The notes under the pieces: model-generated
Database searches by the model: none
What the model saw: only the letters and a program-made list of their open reading frames with translations
Told to the model about the DNA's origin: nothing
Assembly (NCBI GenBank): GCA_030017895.1
Contig: JASEGV010000013.1
Coordinates: 1-43,775, forward strand
DNA from: Bacteroidota bacterium
GTDB taxonomy: Bacteria; Bacteroidota; Ignavibacteria; UBA10030; BY39
DNA: 43,775 bases
Direction of reading: 5' to 3'
Program-made: the position numbers and the translations under genes
Part shown: piece after piece, positions 32,322 through 41,399 of the stretch
How positions within the stretch are numbered: position 1 is the first letter of the stretch
How the letters are laid out: the number at the start of each line of letters is the position of its first letter

Positions 32322-32347
32322 TAATTTTATTATATTTAAACAAAACT

Positions 32348-32653
32348 ATGAAAATATTTCTAACAATATTAACCATAACAATATTTTTACATATCCCGAT
32401 TTATTCTCAAACAGGTAGCGACTCAATTGCAAACCGGAATACACAAAAGGAAAATCGGCGCTCGCAGTTCGTTGATGAAAATGCTAACGGCATAGACGAT
32501 AGGACAGAAGCAAAAGTTCAGAAGGGGCGTCGGCAGGAAAAGTTCATCGACCGCGATGGCGACGGAGTTTGCGACAACCGTTCAAGCGGAATTGGCTTGC
32601 GGCTGCGTCATCAAGGAGATCAAACAACACCCGGTAAACGACATCGTAGATAG
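32348..32653 (+). CDS. Small secreted Asp-rich protein, second member
   Basis: The better start is the ATG at 32348, since it gives a signal peptide (MKIFLTILTITIFLHIPIYS); the earlier ATG at 32312 adds 12 residues across the hairpin. The mature ~80 residues hold two Asp loops ('FVDENANGIDDRTE', 'FIDRDGDGVCDNR') like those of the protein at 30516, and a basic Gly/Arg-rich end. Probably calcium-binding and extracytoplasmic; unknown function. It is 8 bases from the outer-membrane protein gene behind it. Confidence 0.65.
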   Translation: MKIFLTILTITIFLHIPIYSQTGSDSIANRNTQKENRRSQFVDENANGIDDRTEAKVQKGRRQEKFIDRDGDGVCDNRSSGIGLRLRHQGDQTTPGKRHRR

Positions 32654-32661
32654 GAAAAAAT

Positions 32662-33810
32662 ATGAAATCAACAATTTATATCTCCATGGGAGTAGTGTTC
32701 CTAATTTTACTTTTTATTCAACCTGTTTCTGCACAATTTCTACTAAGCACAAGTATCCACACATCATACGATGATAATATCAGTAATAATTATCTTAACA
32801 TAGACGATAAAGTTGCACAGTTTTCTTTATCGTCGGCTTACGATTTCACGAGCGAATCATCAAACACACAATTGTTTTACATGGGTTCGTTTAATTATTT
32901 TCAAAAAGCAATCGACCGCACATTTTATGCACATTCAGCGGGACTTGTATATACAAAACTTTTTGGTGAAGATTTAGAATCGGCTTTAAATATGGGTGGC
33001 ACTTATAACACGCGATCGAACCGCTCATCTTATTCACTTATTAATTATAATCAATACACCGCTTATATTAATGCGAAGCATTATTTAGGTGAAAGGGTTG
33101 TGGGCAAGTTAGGTTATCGCTTAAAATATTTGGGATACGATGAATTACAAGAATTAAGTAATTTAGAGAACTACGGTTTTGCACAAGTTACCACATTTTT
33201 ACCGAGTAAAACGACTTTAATATTTGAGACAGGTTTAGGTATAAAGAGTTACACGAATGCACCACCCGAAACATTATCGACGATAGGCAGTGGCAGGCCG
33301 CGGCAAACTCTTAATGAAACATCGCCAAGTGTAATGCAGTTTATCGGAACTGCCCGAGTCGCTCAATCAATTTTAGAGAATACAGGATTGAGTTTTGCGA
33401 TGCAATATCAAAAAAATCTTCAGGAAGAAACTCGCTATTTGTCTTCGGGGTATATGATTTCAGACGACGAGATTTTTGATGATAACTATGGATACGAGGG
33501 AACTTCGTTCGAACTTACTCTCACACAAATCCTCCCTTGGTCGATGATGTCCTCTCTTTCTGCTTCGTATGGGAATAAGAATTATGTGAATCGTCCCGCA
33601 TACGATTTAAACGATAACATAATTTCAAACCAACGAGTCGATAAACTATTTGTAACATCATTCATGCTCGAAAAAACCTTTTCGACTACAGGATTTATCA
33701 ACAGCTTCAGCATCAGCTTGTTGTACGATTACATCGACAACAATTCCAATGATCTATTTTACAAGCATAAAAATAATGTTGGGGCTATTAATTTTGAACT
33801 GGGGTTTTAA
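32662..33810 (+). CDS. Predicted outer-membrane beta-barrel protein
   Basis: A 382-residue protein with a signal peptide (~1-24, ending 'QPVSAQ'). Alternating hydrophobic/polar strands recur ('FSLSSAYDFTSESSNTQLFYMGSF', 'VGKLGYRLKYLGYDE', 'FELTLTQILPWSMMSSLSASYG') and it ends in phenylalanine ('INFELGF'), all typical of an outer-membrane barrel. There is no recognised family. It is next to a deacetylase-like gene, 5 bases apart, which would suit an envelope or polysaccharide export role, but this is inference. Confidence 0.65.
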   Translation: MKSTIYISMGVVFLILLFIQPVSAQFLLSTSIHTSYDDNISNNYLNIDDKVAQFSLSSAYDFTSESSNTQLFYMGSFNYFQKAIDRTFYAHSAGLVYTKLFGEDLESALNMGGTYNTRSNRSSYSLINYNQYTAYINAKHYLGERVVGKLGYRLKYLGYDELQELSNLENYGFAQVTTFLPSKTTLIFETGLGIKSYTNAPPETLSTIGSGRPRQTLNETSPSVMQFIGTARVAQSILENTGLSFAMQYQKNLQEETRYLSSGYMISDDEIFDDNYGYEGTSFELTLTQILPWSMMSSLSASYGNKNYVNRPAYDLNDNIISNQRVDKLFVTSFMLEKTFSTTGFINSFSISLLYDYIDNNSNDLFYKHKNNVGAINFELGF

Positions 33811-33815
33811 TTTAG

Positions 33816-35993
33816 ATGATTAAGCATATCAAAATTGTTTTTATCATCCTGTTATTTTTATTAAAATCGAGTTACGCATTTGCGGAGATTGAAAATACTA
33901 AAAAAGTTCTTATCCTTGTAGAAGGGACTTCGCTGATTAATAATATCGCAATGGGAGATGGGCGACAACTCGCAACGCTTCTTGGGCACTTTGATACAAA
34001 AACTGATATCAAAGGTATAGTTGATTATTCCGAGAGTGAAATAAATAATTATGATTTCACATTCTACATCGGTTTCCACAAAGATAATAATGTACCATCA
34101 AAATTCTTAAACGATGTAATTAAATCATCTAAAGCGATTATTTGGCTTAATACAGGATTTAAAGAATTTTCAAAAAATTATGATCTACATAAAATATTTG
34201 GTTTTGATGTTTCTCATTTAGATACAGCAACTCAATACGATTTAGTGAAATCCGGGAAAAAAGTATTTACTAAGGGCGAGCCAAATGCAAACATTATTAA
34301 TGTCAGCGATAATCGAATGGTCAGCGTTCTCGCACACGCAATTTCCTCAAAGTATGGAATCGAAATTCCATACATAGTCAAATCTAATAATTTTTATTAT
34401 ATTGCCGATTCTCCGTTCGCGTCGGCGAGCGAGTCCGACCGTTATCTCCTTTTTGCTGATATGCTTCACGATATTTTAAATGAACAACACGAAGCATCAC
34501 ACTCTGCGATATTAAGAATAGAAGACATAGGTCCGCTCGACAATCCAAATCAATTAAGAGATATTGCAGATTTTTTAGGCGACCGAGGTATTCCGTTTTT
34601 GTTCAGTATTTATCCCTTTTATGTAAATCCAGCCGAAGGTATTCGGGTCAGTTTATCAGATAAGCCAGAATTAGTTGATGCGTTAAAATATATGGTCCGA
34701 AACGGCGGGACTTTGGTTATGCACGGAGTAACCCACCAATACAAAGGAATGTCGGCAGCAGATTTTGAGTTCTGGGATGAAAGCACTAATGCACCGATTA
34801 AGGATGAATCGGCGGAAGCATTCTCAAAAAAGATAGAGATGGGGATTAACGAGTTTATGAAAAATGGATTGTATCCGCTTATTTGGGAAACTCCACATTA
34901 TACCGCCTCGCTTTTATTTTACAAAACAGTTTCAAATTATTTCAGTACGGGTATCGAACAGCGACTTTCTATCGAAAATTTCGACTACAGTCAGTTCTTC
35001 CCATACATTATAAAAAAAGATTTATTTGGACAAACAATTTATCCCGAAAATCTTGGATACGTACCACTTGACGAAACAAACAAGCAAGTAAGCCGGGATG
35101 CTGTTCAAAATATTATTAAGGGAGCTAAAACAAATCTATATGTTCGTGATGGTTTTGCTTCTTGTTTCTTCCATCCATTTCTTGATCTGGATTTGTTAGA
35201 AGAATTAGTTGATGGTATTCAAGGTTTGGGATACACATACATTGATTTAAAAGATGGAACAAACTGGGTAAAAACAAAGGATAAATTAATAATAAGTGGA
35301 AATCAATCGCACACACTTAATCTTGAGGATCAATATTTAGTAGAAGCGTACTTCAATTCATCGGGTGAAATAATTAAAAGGAAACAATCAGAAAAGAGAC
35401 TGAACGGGACTGTTATAGTAGGCGACAATTTAAAACCTGGGCAATTCTACAAAGCAGAGGTGCTGGAATTTCGGGAAAGACAAGTAAGTTTTTATGAGAA
35501 CACCTATTACAAATTAGAAAATTTTTACAATAAGATTATTCCCTCATCAGACAATATAGATGAAGCACGACCGGTAGTATTGTGGAATCATTATGCTAAA
35601 GGGGCTGCCTACAATGATCAGGCATCTTTCGTCTCGGTTTTTCAGAGTGTAAATATAAATGTTGATACTATATATGTCGGACAAAAAATTGATTTAAAGA
35701 ATTATAACCTTTTACTCGTTCCTTTCAGTTTTGTTGATTCATTAAAACCCTCCGACTTTGATATTGTAGTAAAATTTGTCGAGGATGGAGGGAATATAAT
35801 CACCGATTCTAAAAACTATTTAGTTGAAGAGTTAGGAATTAAATTTAGCGAAAACAGACTTAGCGTTAGAAAAGTCCGAGACCGTTATTTTCCCGAAGAA
35901 CAGATGAGCTGGAGATATACCGAGTTCGTGAATAAATTCGAATGCGATGATAACCTCTGTAAAAATTTTATCAATGAGCTGAGCAGCTTCTAA
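33816..35993 (+). CDS. DUF2334 polysaccharide-deacetylase-like protein, 3' end lost
   Basis: A 725-residue exported protein with a signal peptide (~1-23). Residues ~225-480 are a DUF2334/NodB-like domain: '[19 protein letters not shown]' (metal Asp region), '[14 protein letters not shown]' and '[17 protein letters not shown]' (H-x-x-x-H). These enzymes remove acetyl groups from surface polysaccharides. A region from ~590 ('[16 protein letters not shown]', '[11 protein letters not shown]') is Rossmann-like. From base 35943 the frame runs through the antisense of purH, so the last 16 residues are not native and the real C-terminus is missing. Probably partner of the outer-membrane gene upstream. 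Confidence 0.75.
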   Translation: MIKHIKIVFIILLFLLKSSYAFAEIENTKKVLILVEGTSLINNIAMGDGRQLATLLGHFDTKTDIKGIVDYSESEINNYDFTFYIGFHKDNNVPSKFLNDVIKSSKAIIWLNTGFKEFSKNYDLHKIFGFDVSHLDTATQYDLVKSGKKVFTKGEPNANIINVSDNRMVSVLAHAISSKYGIEIPYIVKSNNFYYIADSPFASASESDRYLLFADMLHDILNEQHEASHSAILRIEDIGPLDNPNQLRDIADFLGDRGIPFLFSIYPFYVNPAEGIRVSLSDKPELVDALKYMVRNGGTLVMHGVTHQYKGMSAADFEFWDESTNAPIKDESAEAFSKKIEMGINEFMKNGLYPLIWETPHYTASLLFYKTVSNYFSTGIEQRLSIENFDYSQFFPYIIKKDLFGQTIYPENLGYVPLDETNKQVSRDAVQNIIKGAKTNLYVRDGFASCFFHPFLDLDLLEELVDGIQGLGYTYIDLKDGTNWVKTKDKLIISGNQSHTLNLEDQYLVEAYFNSSGEIIKRKQSEKRLNGTVIVGDNLKPGQFYKAEVLEFRERQVSFYENTYYKLENFYNKIIPSSDNIDEARPVVLWNHYAKGAAYNDQASFVSVFQSVNINVDTIYVGQKIDLKNYNLLLVPFSFVDSLKPSDFDIVVKFVEDGGNIITDSKNYLVEELGIKFSENRLSVRKVRDRYFPEEQMSWRYTEFVNKFECDDNLCKNFINELSSF

Positions 35994-36944
35994 ATCGAGT
36001 GGTCGGTTTACGGCTACAATCCCGCCAAATGCCGATTTCGTATCTGTAGCAAATGCTTTTTCATACGCTTCTGCTAAAGTTTTTCCAGAGCTAACGCCGC
36101 AGGGATTTGTATGTTTTATAATGACCACCGTTGGTTCATCGAATTCTTCAACCAACTCAATCGCCGCCTGAATATCCACAAGATTGTTGTATGAAAGCTC
36201 CTTGCCTTGAAGTTTTTCAAAGAATTTATAGAAATCACCATATACTGCTGCCTTTTGATGTGGGTTTTCACCGTATCGCAACTCATCCGTCTTTGGATAC
36301 GAGATCGCGAATGTTTCTGGAAAAGAGGAAGGGGCGATATTCTCCTCCACCTTAGCAAGGTATCCCGAGATCGCTGTATCGTATTCTGCTGTGTGTTGAA
36401 ATACCTTTTTTGCTAAAGCGAAACGGGTTTCTTCTGAGATTGCACCGTTGTTCTTTTCAAACTCAGAGGCGATACTTCCATAGCTCGATGGGCTGCTTAC
36501 GACAACTTTATATTTATAATTCTTTGCTGCCGCTCTGAGCATTGATGGACCACCAATGTCAATTTGCTCGATTGCTTCATCAAGCAATACACTTTCTTTT
36601 TTAATTGTCTGCTCGAAGGGATAAAGATTAATAACCACCATATCAATCGGTGTGATATCCAACTCTTTCAATTGCTGCTGATGCTGTGGATTATCAACTA
36701 CCGCCAGAAGTCCGGCATGAATTTTTGGGTGAAGTGTTTTAACTCTTCCGTCCAATATTTCTGGAAATCCAGTAATGTCGGAAATAGACTTTGCATTTAT
36801 GCCGGCGTCTTGAAGCGTTTTCAGTGTTCCGCCTGTTGAAATAATCTCAACACCAAATCGCATGAGTTGTTTAGCAAACTCAACAATTCCGGTTTTATCT
36901 GAAACGCTTATTAATACTTTTTTAATAATGATTGGATTTTTCAT
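35832..36944 (-). pseudogene. purH: purH truncated at its 3' end
   Basis: Bifunctional IMP cyclohydrolase / AICAR formyltransferase, last two steps of purine synthesis. The MGS-like cyclohydrolase domain (1-~150) is complete: '[17 protein letters not shown]', '[10 protein letters not shown]', '[16 protein letters not shown]', '[10 protein letters not shown]', '[14 protein letters not shown]'. The formyltransferase domain starts normally ('[11 protein letters not shown]', '[11 protein letters not shown]') but native sequence stops at '[11 protein letters not shown]' (residue 334, base 35943). The remaining 36 residues are antisense of the DUF2334 gene. About 175 residues of the usual ~510 are lost, so formyltransferase activity is not expected. 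It follows purN directly. Confidence 0.9.
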
Positions 36945-37571
36945 TTAATTTGAAATATCAACCTTTCCTTCCGAAAACAAACGGATTGCTTCGGGATAAA
37001 TTTCATGTTCAATTTGTAACACTCGCGCAGCTAATGTTTCCGGTGTATCATTCTCTTCTACTGGTACAGTTTTCTGTAAAACAACCGATCCGTGATCGTA
37101 TTCTTCATCAACTATATGAACTGTTGCGCCCGAATATTTATCTTTGTTTGCTATTACTGCTTCGTGTACGTGCATTCCATACATCCCGCTCCCACCATAC
37201 TTTGGTAAAAGTGCGGGATGAATATTTATCATTCTATTTTGGAATGCTCGAACAATGCGTGCATCAATTTTTTTCATATAACCTGCAAGAGCGATAAAGT
37301 TGACATTGTATTCGCTCAACTTAGCGAGAAGCACATCATTAAAATCCTCATCTGAGGTGAACTGTTTTCGGCTAATATGCAAAGTTGGAATATTATTCTC
37401 ACGGGCAGTTGCTAATGCGCCTGCATCAGAATTATTACTGACCACCAAAACAATCTGAGCATTTTGAATTTTTCCCGCTTTAATTGCATCAAGAATTGCT
37501 CGGAAGTTTGACCCCTTCCCTGAGGCGAATACAGCAATATTCAGATACGTGTTTAACATTAAATTTTTCAT
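36945..37571 (-). CDS. purN: Phosphoribosylglycinamide formyltransferase
   Basis: A 208-residue cytoplasmic enzyme that formylates GAR with 10-formyl-tetrahydrofolate in purine synthesis. Motifs are 'IAVFASGKGSNFRAILDAI', the catalytic 'INIHPALLPKYGGSGMYG' (Asn and His), 'VIANKDKYSGATVHIVDEEYDHG' in two parts and 'QKTVPVEENDTPETLAARV'. Length is normal. It lies immediately before purH with no gap, so the two are one purine operon. The second Met (codon 5, MLNTYLN) is an alternative start close to the core. Confidence 0.95.
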   Translation of the reverse strand: MKNLMLNTYLNIAVFASGKGSNFRAILDAIKAGKIQNAQIVLVVSNNSDAGALATARENNIPTLHISRKQFTSDEDFNDVLLAKLSEYNVNFIALAGYMKKIDARIVRAFQNRMINIHPALLPKYGGSGMYGMHVHEAVIANKDKYSGATVHIVDEEYDHGSVVLQKTVPVEENDTPETLAARVLQIEHEIYPEAIRLFSEGKVDISN

Positions 37572-37810
37572 TCAAATTTACACATTATTTGAAGAATAAT
37601 CAATTCGAAGGTATATTAGAAATGCTCAATATAAAGAGGATGATGTTACAAGTAAGCTATAAATAAAAATCCACGCAGGGGATCTCAACAATTTTCCAAG
37701 AAAATTGAAGGAAACATATTAGGGAAAAAAGATTAATATTTTCGCTTAGTACTGATAACTATAATTATATGCTCCTCAAAGGGGCAGGTCAATGTCACGA
37801 TATGTGTTTT
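37572..37810. other. Intergenic region upstream of purN
   Basis: 239 AT-rich bases between a minus-strand envelope gene and purN. A small AT hairpin (caatttt/aaaattg, 37689-37707) and a weak GC stem near 37771-37787 (tgctcc/ggggca) are visible. The promoter of purN should lie here; no purine riboswitch-like conserved core is recognisable. Confidence 0.4.
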
Positions 37811-38797
37811 TCATCTATCCTCAAAATCATACAAGGCGGAGCCTGCAGAACTCATATTAGAGGGAGCTATCCAAGATGAAATTATATCTCCTACGATTAT
37901 CAAACAAAGCCCACTTAGAGCAGCAAGAGGATTAGGTATCATTAACGCTACTAAACCTGAGCCAATTACTATCAAACCCGCATCCCATCTTTTTTCAAAT
38001 TTCTTTAGTTTTATTCCACAGTTAGAAAAATAATTCTTTGCACGCGGATCATGTAAATCGTTGGAAAAACTCTCTATCTGTACACCTGCTTCTCCAACAT
38101 TATCAACAGCAATAATTTTAAAAACAAGACCAGCTAATGCCAAACCCCCTGCGGCATAAATTTGTCCACTCACATCCTCAATATCTTTATCATTATTCAA
38201 TTCATTTAACGAACTTTGTAACAAAATACTTGAAGCTAATCCTAATCCACTACTTATATAACTCAACGTTCGATAACTTTTTAGATTGTTACCTGCGTCT
38301 ACAAGTTTATACCCATACTCTGATGGAAGATTTTTTCCGATTATATATAGTCGCTCCCCTGCTCTTCCGGTATTGTAGATTGATACTAAAGACGAAACTG
38401 TTGACCCTATGCTTAGTGCATAACCTAATGGCGTTACTTTTATTTCGGTTTTTTCAGTTGAATAATAACCCGATCGTTCCGTTCGGGTTTCTGTTTTAAT
38501 GCCTAAATATGATAAATATCCTAAAATGTTGGAAGAATACTGCCAATAGGCGCTGCTTTGCAGATTTGTTCCAACATCCCTAATACCAGATAAAGAATTC
38601 AATGAGAACGGACTGGTATAATCTTGATAAAATGAACGTGAAAATTTTTCGCTCAGACTCAAGTTATTTGAATAATCAATCTTTTTAGTATTTCGAAATG
38701 TACTTAGATTGTTCATGGAATTATTGATACTCTTCATCTCTACTGTTTGAGCCATCAATAACAGTGGAAAAAAGAGGAGAAATAGGATAGCTCGCAT
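37811..38797 (-). CDS. Exported envelope protein of unknown function
   Basis: A 328-residue protein with a signal peptide (MRAILFLLFFPLLLMAQ). Several Gly/Ala/Ser-rich hydrophobic segments follow ('TPLGYALSIGSTVSSLVSIY', 'LSYISSGLGLASSILLQSSL', 'AGLIVIGSGLVALMIPNPLA', 'LSGLCLIIVGDIISSWIAP') and could be membrane helices with glycine-zipper spacing. No family is recognised. It heads a run of minus-strand surface genes and is the last of them in transcription order. Confidence 0.6.
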   Translation of the reverse strand: MRAILFLLFFPLLLMAQTVEMKSINNSMNNLSTFRNTKKIDYSNNLSLSEKFSRSFYQDYTSPFSLNSLSGIRDVGTNLQSSAYWQYSSNILGYLSYLGIKTETRTERSGYYSTEKTEIKVTPLGYALSIGSTVSSLVSIYNTGRAGERLYIIGKNLPSEYGYKLVDAGNNLKSYRTLSYISSGLGLASSILLQSSLNELNNDKDIEDVSGQIYAAGGLALAGLVFKIIAVDNVGEAGVQIESFSNDLHDPRAKNYFSNCGIKLKKFEKRWDAGLIVIGSGLVALMIPNPLAALSGLCLIIVGDIISSWIAPSNMSSAGSALYDFEDR

Positions 38798-38891
38798 ATT
38801 TATTACTCCTTGTTGTTTGTTTGATTGTTTAATAATTATTTATCTCATCAAAATTAAATTCTTCGCGGATGAATAATGCCAGCCATTGATA

Positions 38892-39437
38892 TTACCTATA
38901 AAAAAATCCTACAAAACCAGCACTCATTGAAAATGTTGTAACACCACTATTTTCTATACCCATATAGGTAATACTTAACTGAATAGGAATAGCAACATTT
39001 ATATTTAAGGTTTCAAGTATTCCAATGTATAAACTTATCAGTGAACCTGATTTATTATTTTTATTTACTTGGAGATTTAAATAATTTACATCGGCTCCAA
39101 AATATGGATATACTCTATTTTTCTCATCACCGAAAGCTAACATAAATCTAGGACCTATTGCCCTCTGGACAACCGAGCTTCCCTGAACAGATAATAATGT
39201 ATAATTTAAATTTAATCCAAGTCCAATTCCAGAAGAAAAAAAATGCACAATATTAGGTACTAACACAATGGTAGTTGCAGAATTATTAGATTTATTAATA
39301 CTTAGAGATGTGCTAACTGTACCACCAATTAGTAAACTTTTATCACATGTTGGATATTTGCTATCCACTACTTGACCATCTACATTTATTCTAAACAGAA
39401 CAAGTAGTATAACGATTCTTAAAGTAACGGAATTCAT
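38892..39437 (-). CDS. Small predicted outer-membrane beta-barrel protein
   Basis: A 181-residue protein with a signal peptide (~1-21, ending 'VDGQ'). It has alternating strands ('TTIVLVPNIVHFFSSGIGLGLNLNY' in parts, 'RVYPYFGADVNYLNLQV', 'VAIPIQLSITYMG') and a terminal aromatic stretch 'FVGFFYR'. This fits an 8-stranded OmpA/OmpX-like barrel. No specific family or role can be given. Confidence 0.65.
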   Translation of the reverse strand: MNSVTLRIVILLVLFRINVDGQVVDSKYPTCDKSLLIGGTVSTSLSINKSNNSATTIVLVPNIVHFFSSGIGLGLNLNYTLLSVQGSSVVQRAIGPRFMLAFGDEKNRVYPYFGADVNYLNLQVNKNNKSGSLISLYIGILETLNINVAIPIQLSITYMGIENSGVTTFSMSAGFVGFFYR

Positions 39438-39476
39438 TTTATCCCTTTCTAAATAATGGATATGCTTTTTTGATTT

Positions 39477-41339
39477 TTATCTCATCAAAATCAATTTCTT
39501 CACAGATGAAAAAGTTCCAGCAGTTAACTTATAATAATATACACCGCTAGGTAAATTAGCTGCATCGAATGATACAGATTTGTATCCTGCATCCTGCATC
39601 TCATCTACCAACGATGCTACTTCCTGTCCGAGCGTGTTATATACTTTCAAGCTCACGAACTCTCGTGTGGGAAGTGTATAATTTATTACTGTGTTTGGAT
39701 TGAAGGGATTCGGGTAATTCTGTTTAAGTTCAAAGTTTGTTGGAATAGCATTAACTTGTTCAACAAGTTGTCCGGGTGCCGAAGGTGGTAGTTCTCCATC
39801 GTCAACAATTTTAATACGACTTGCGGAGTAAATAGGCGTAGTAGTTGACAGTATTAGCTTTCCGTCCTGATTTACTTTTACCCAGTATCCTTTTCCAGGT
39901 TTAATAGTGTCTGAGATTATATAACTTCCTTCGTAACCATATAATATGCTTGTTACTATTCCTGGTGGATCGCTCGTAATTAGATACACTGGCATTGGTT
40001 CACTCAGCGAACCAATTATATTCCATCCTGTTGTAACGTTGATTGTGTCAGTAGTAAGATATTTCCCGGCAATGGTAACACTTTCGGCGGCGGGAAATTT
40101 TAGCCAGTAGCCTATTCCATTTATCATTGTGTCTTTTACCACGTAATTCCCCTCGTAAGCGAAAGCAGAGCTTATTGCGTTTATAAAGAGAGTTGATTTG
40201 AGTCCATTAGAAACAATAACTGGAATCGATACTATATTCCATTTGTCACTCACATTGACGTTGCGAATCGTGTCAATTACTTCATTCAAGAATAATTCCC
40301 ATGTTTCTTTATAAGTTACATAATTTGATAATCCACCACCAAACATAACTACGCGTTTCCTCTTGGGATCCCAAATTGAACTAACCCAATTTCTTTGGCT
40401 TGGGATACTTCCGGAAATCGATAGGGGTAGCCATTTATCTTCATTTGTAGAGAATACTGCTGCTTGACCGTGATCATAGAGACCATTACTAGCCACCAAT
40501 ATCATCCATCTACGTTGAGAATCAAAATTACTTCCATACGTTGCTACGGTATTTTCAAAATCACCGATTGAGGTCCATTGATAGGTATTCAAATCAAGAG
40601 CTAACGTTTCCTTAAATCCAGTAACACCATTACCTCCACCAAAAATTATCATCCGATCGTTGTAATTATCAAAAATAGCTTTTATATCTGTTCGTGGTGA
40701 GGGAGTATTCATGGTACTAAGCTGTTCCCATTGTAAAGTTGATAAATTTAATGCCCATGTGTCATTGTAAGGATGACCTCCAGCTGGTCCATAATAACCT
40801 CCGAATATAATAAGCCTGTCTCTGAAATAATCATATATACCACAATGAACCCACCGCTTTGGGGGCGGATCCCCAGAAGTAGATAATTGTGCCCAAGTAT
40901 TCGTTTGCAAGTCAAGCGCCCAAGTATCATTAAATACTGTCCCCCACCAGTTATTTCCTCCAAAAATGATCATTCTTTTTCTTATACTATCGAAGACTGC
41001 AATATGACCTGCGCGAGTTGGCGGTGGGCCACCTGTTGTAGACAACTGTGTCCATGTATTAGAAGCTAAATCAAAAGACCAACTATCGTTTAATGAATTG
41101 AACGGTACATGGGACCATCCACCAAATATTATCATTTTGTCGGTTGGGGGAAAATAGATTGCAGTGGGAAAAACTCGCGGGTAAGGCAAAGTACCAGAAA
41201 TTTGTAATTGATTCCATATCCCCCTAACGCTATCTTCTATAACAATATTGTTCACAATTTCGTGTAAACGGTTTTGTTGAGATAAGGCAATTTGTGTGAG
41301 GACTATAATCATGATAATTTTGAAAAAATTGTATTTCAT
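39477..41339 (-). CDS. Kelch-repeat surface protein with T9SS sorting domain
   Basis: A 620-residue exported protein. A signal peptide (~1-21) is followed by about six Kelch blades (~45-340), each with '(D/K)RM(I/V)IFGG' and '(N/E)TWALDL..NTWxQLS'. Two 'GWNIIG/KWNIVS'-type modules (~360-500) come next, then a sorting domain (~535-620: 'ELKQNYPNPFNPNTVINYTL', 'LKVYNTLGQEVASLVDE', 'LPSGVYYYKLTAG'). It is likely secreted by the type IX system and surface-attached, binding proteins or glycans through the propeller. The C-terminal ~260 residues are paralogous to the next gene, with a 131-base near-identical block. Confidence 0.85.
   Translation of the reverse strand: MKYNFFKIIMIIVLTQIALSQQNRLHEIVNNIVIEDSVRGIWNQLQISGTLPYPRVFPTAIYFPPTDKMIIFGGWSHVPFNSLNDSWSFDLASNTWTQLSTTGGPPPTRAGHIAVFDSIRKRMIIFGGNNWWGTVFNDTWALDLQTNTWAQLSTSGDPPPKRWVHCGIYDYFRDRLIIFGGYYGPAGGHPYNDTWALNLSTLQWEQLSTMNTPSPRTDIKAIFDNYNDRMIIFGGGNGVTGFKETLALDLNTYQWTSIGDFENTVATYGSNFDSQRRWMILVASNGLYDHGQAAVFSTNEDKWLPLSISGSIPSQRNWVSSIWDPKRKRVVMFGGGLSNYVTYKETWELFLNEVIDTIRNVNVSDKWNIVSIPVIVSNGLKSTLFINAISSAFAYEGNYVVKDTMINGIGYWLKFPAAESVTIAGKYLTTDTINVTTGWNIIGSLSEPMPVYLITSDPPGIVTSILYGYEGSYIISDTIKPGKGYWVKVNQDGKLILSTTTPIYSASRIKIVDDGELPPSAPGQLVEQVNAIPTNFELKQNYPNPFNPNTVINYTLPTREFVSLKVYNTLGQEVASLVDEMQDAGYKSVSFDAANLPSGVYYYKLTAGTFSSVKKLILMR
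39775..39905 (-). repeat. Near-identical block shared by the two T9SS paralogues, copy 1
   Basis: 131 bases aligning without gaps to 41707-41837, with only about ten differences. It covers the end of the 'GKGYWVKVNQ' module and the 'SASRIKIVDDGELPPSAP' linker; flanking sequence is much more diverged. Confidence 0.85.
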
Positions 41340-41399
41340 AACATCTCCATAATATTATTATTATTTGGTTTAATCGACAATATAAGACAAAATTATGTG

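Noticed and set aside
32312-32347. Upstream start for the second Asp-rich protein
   Set aside because: It would begin inside the preceding hairpin and spoil the signal peptide that begins at the ATG at 32348.
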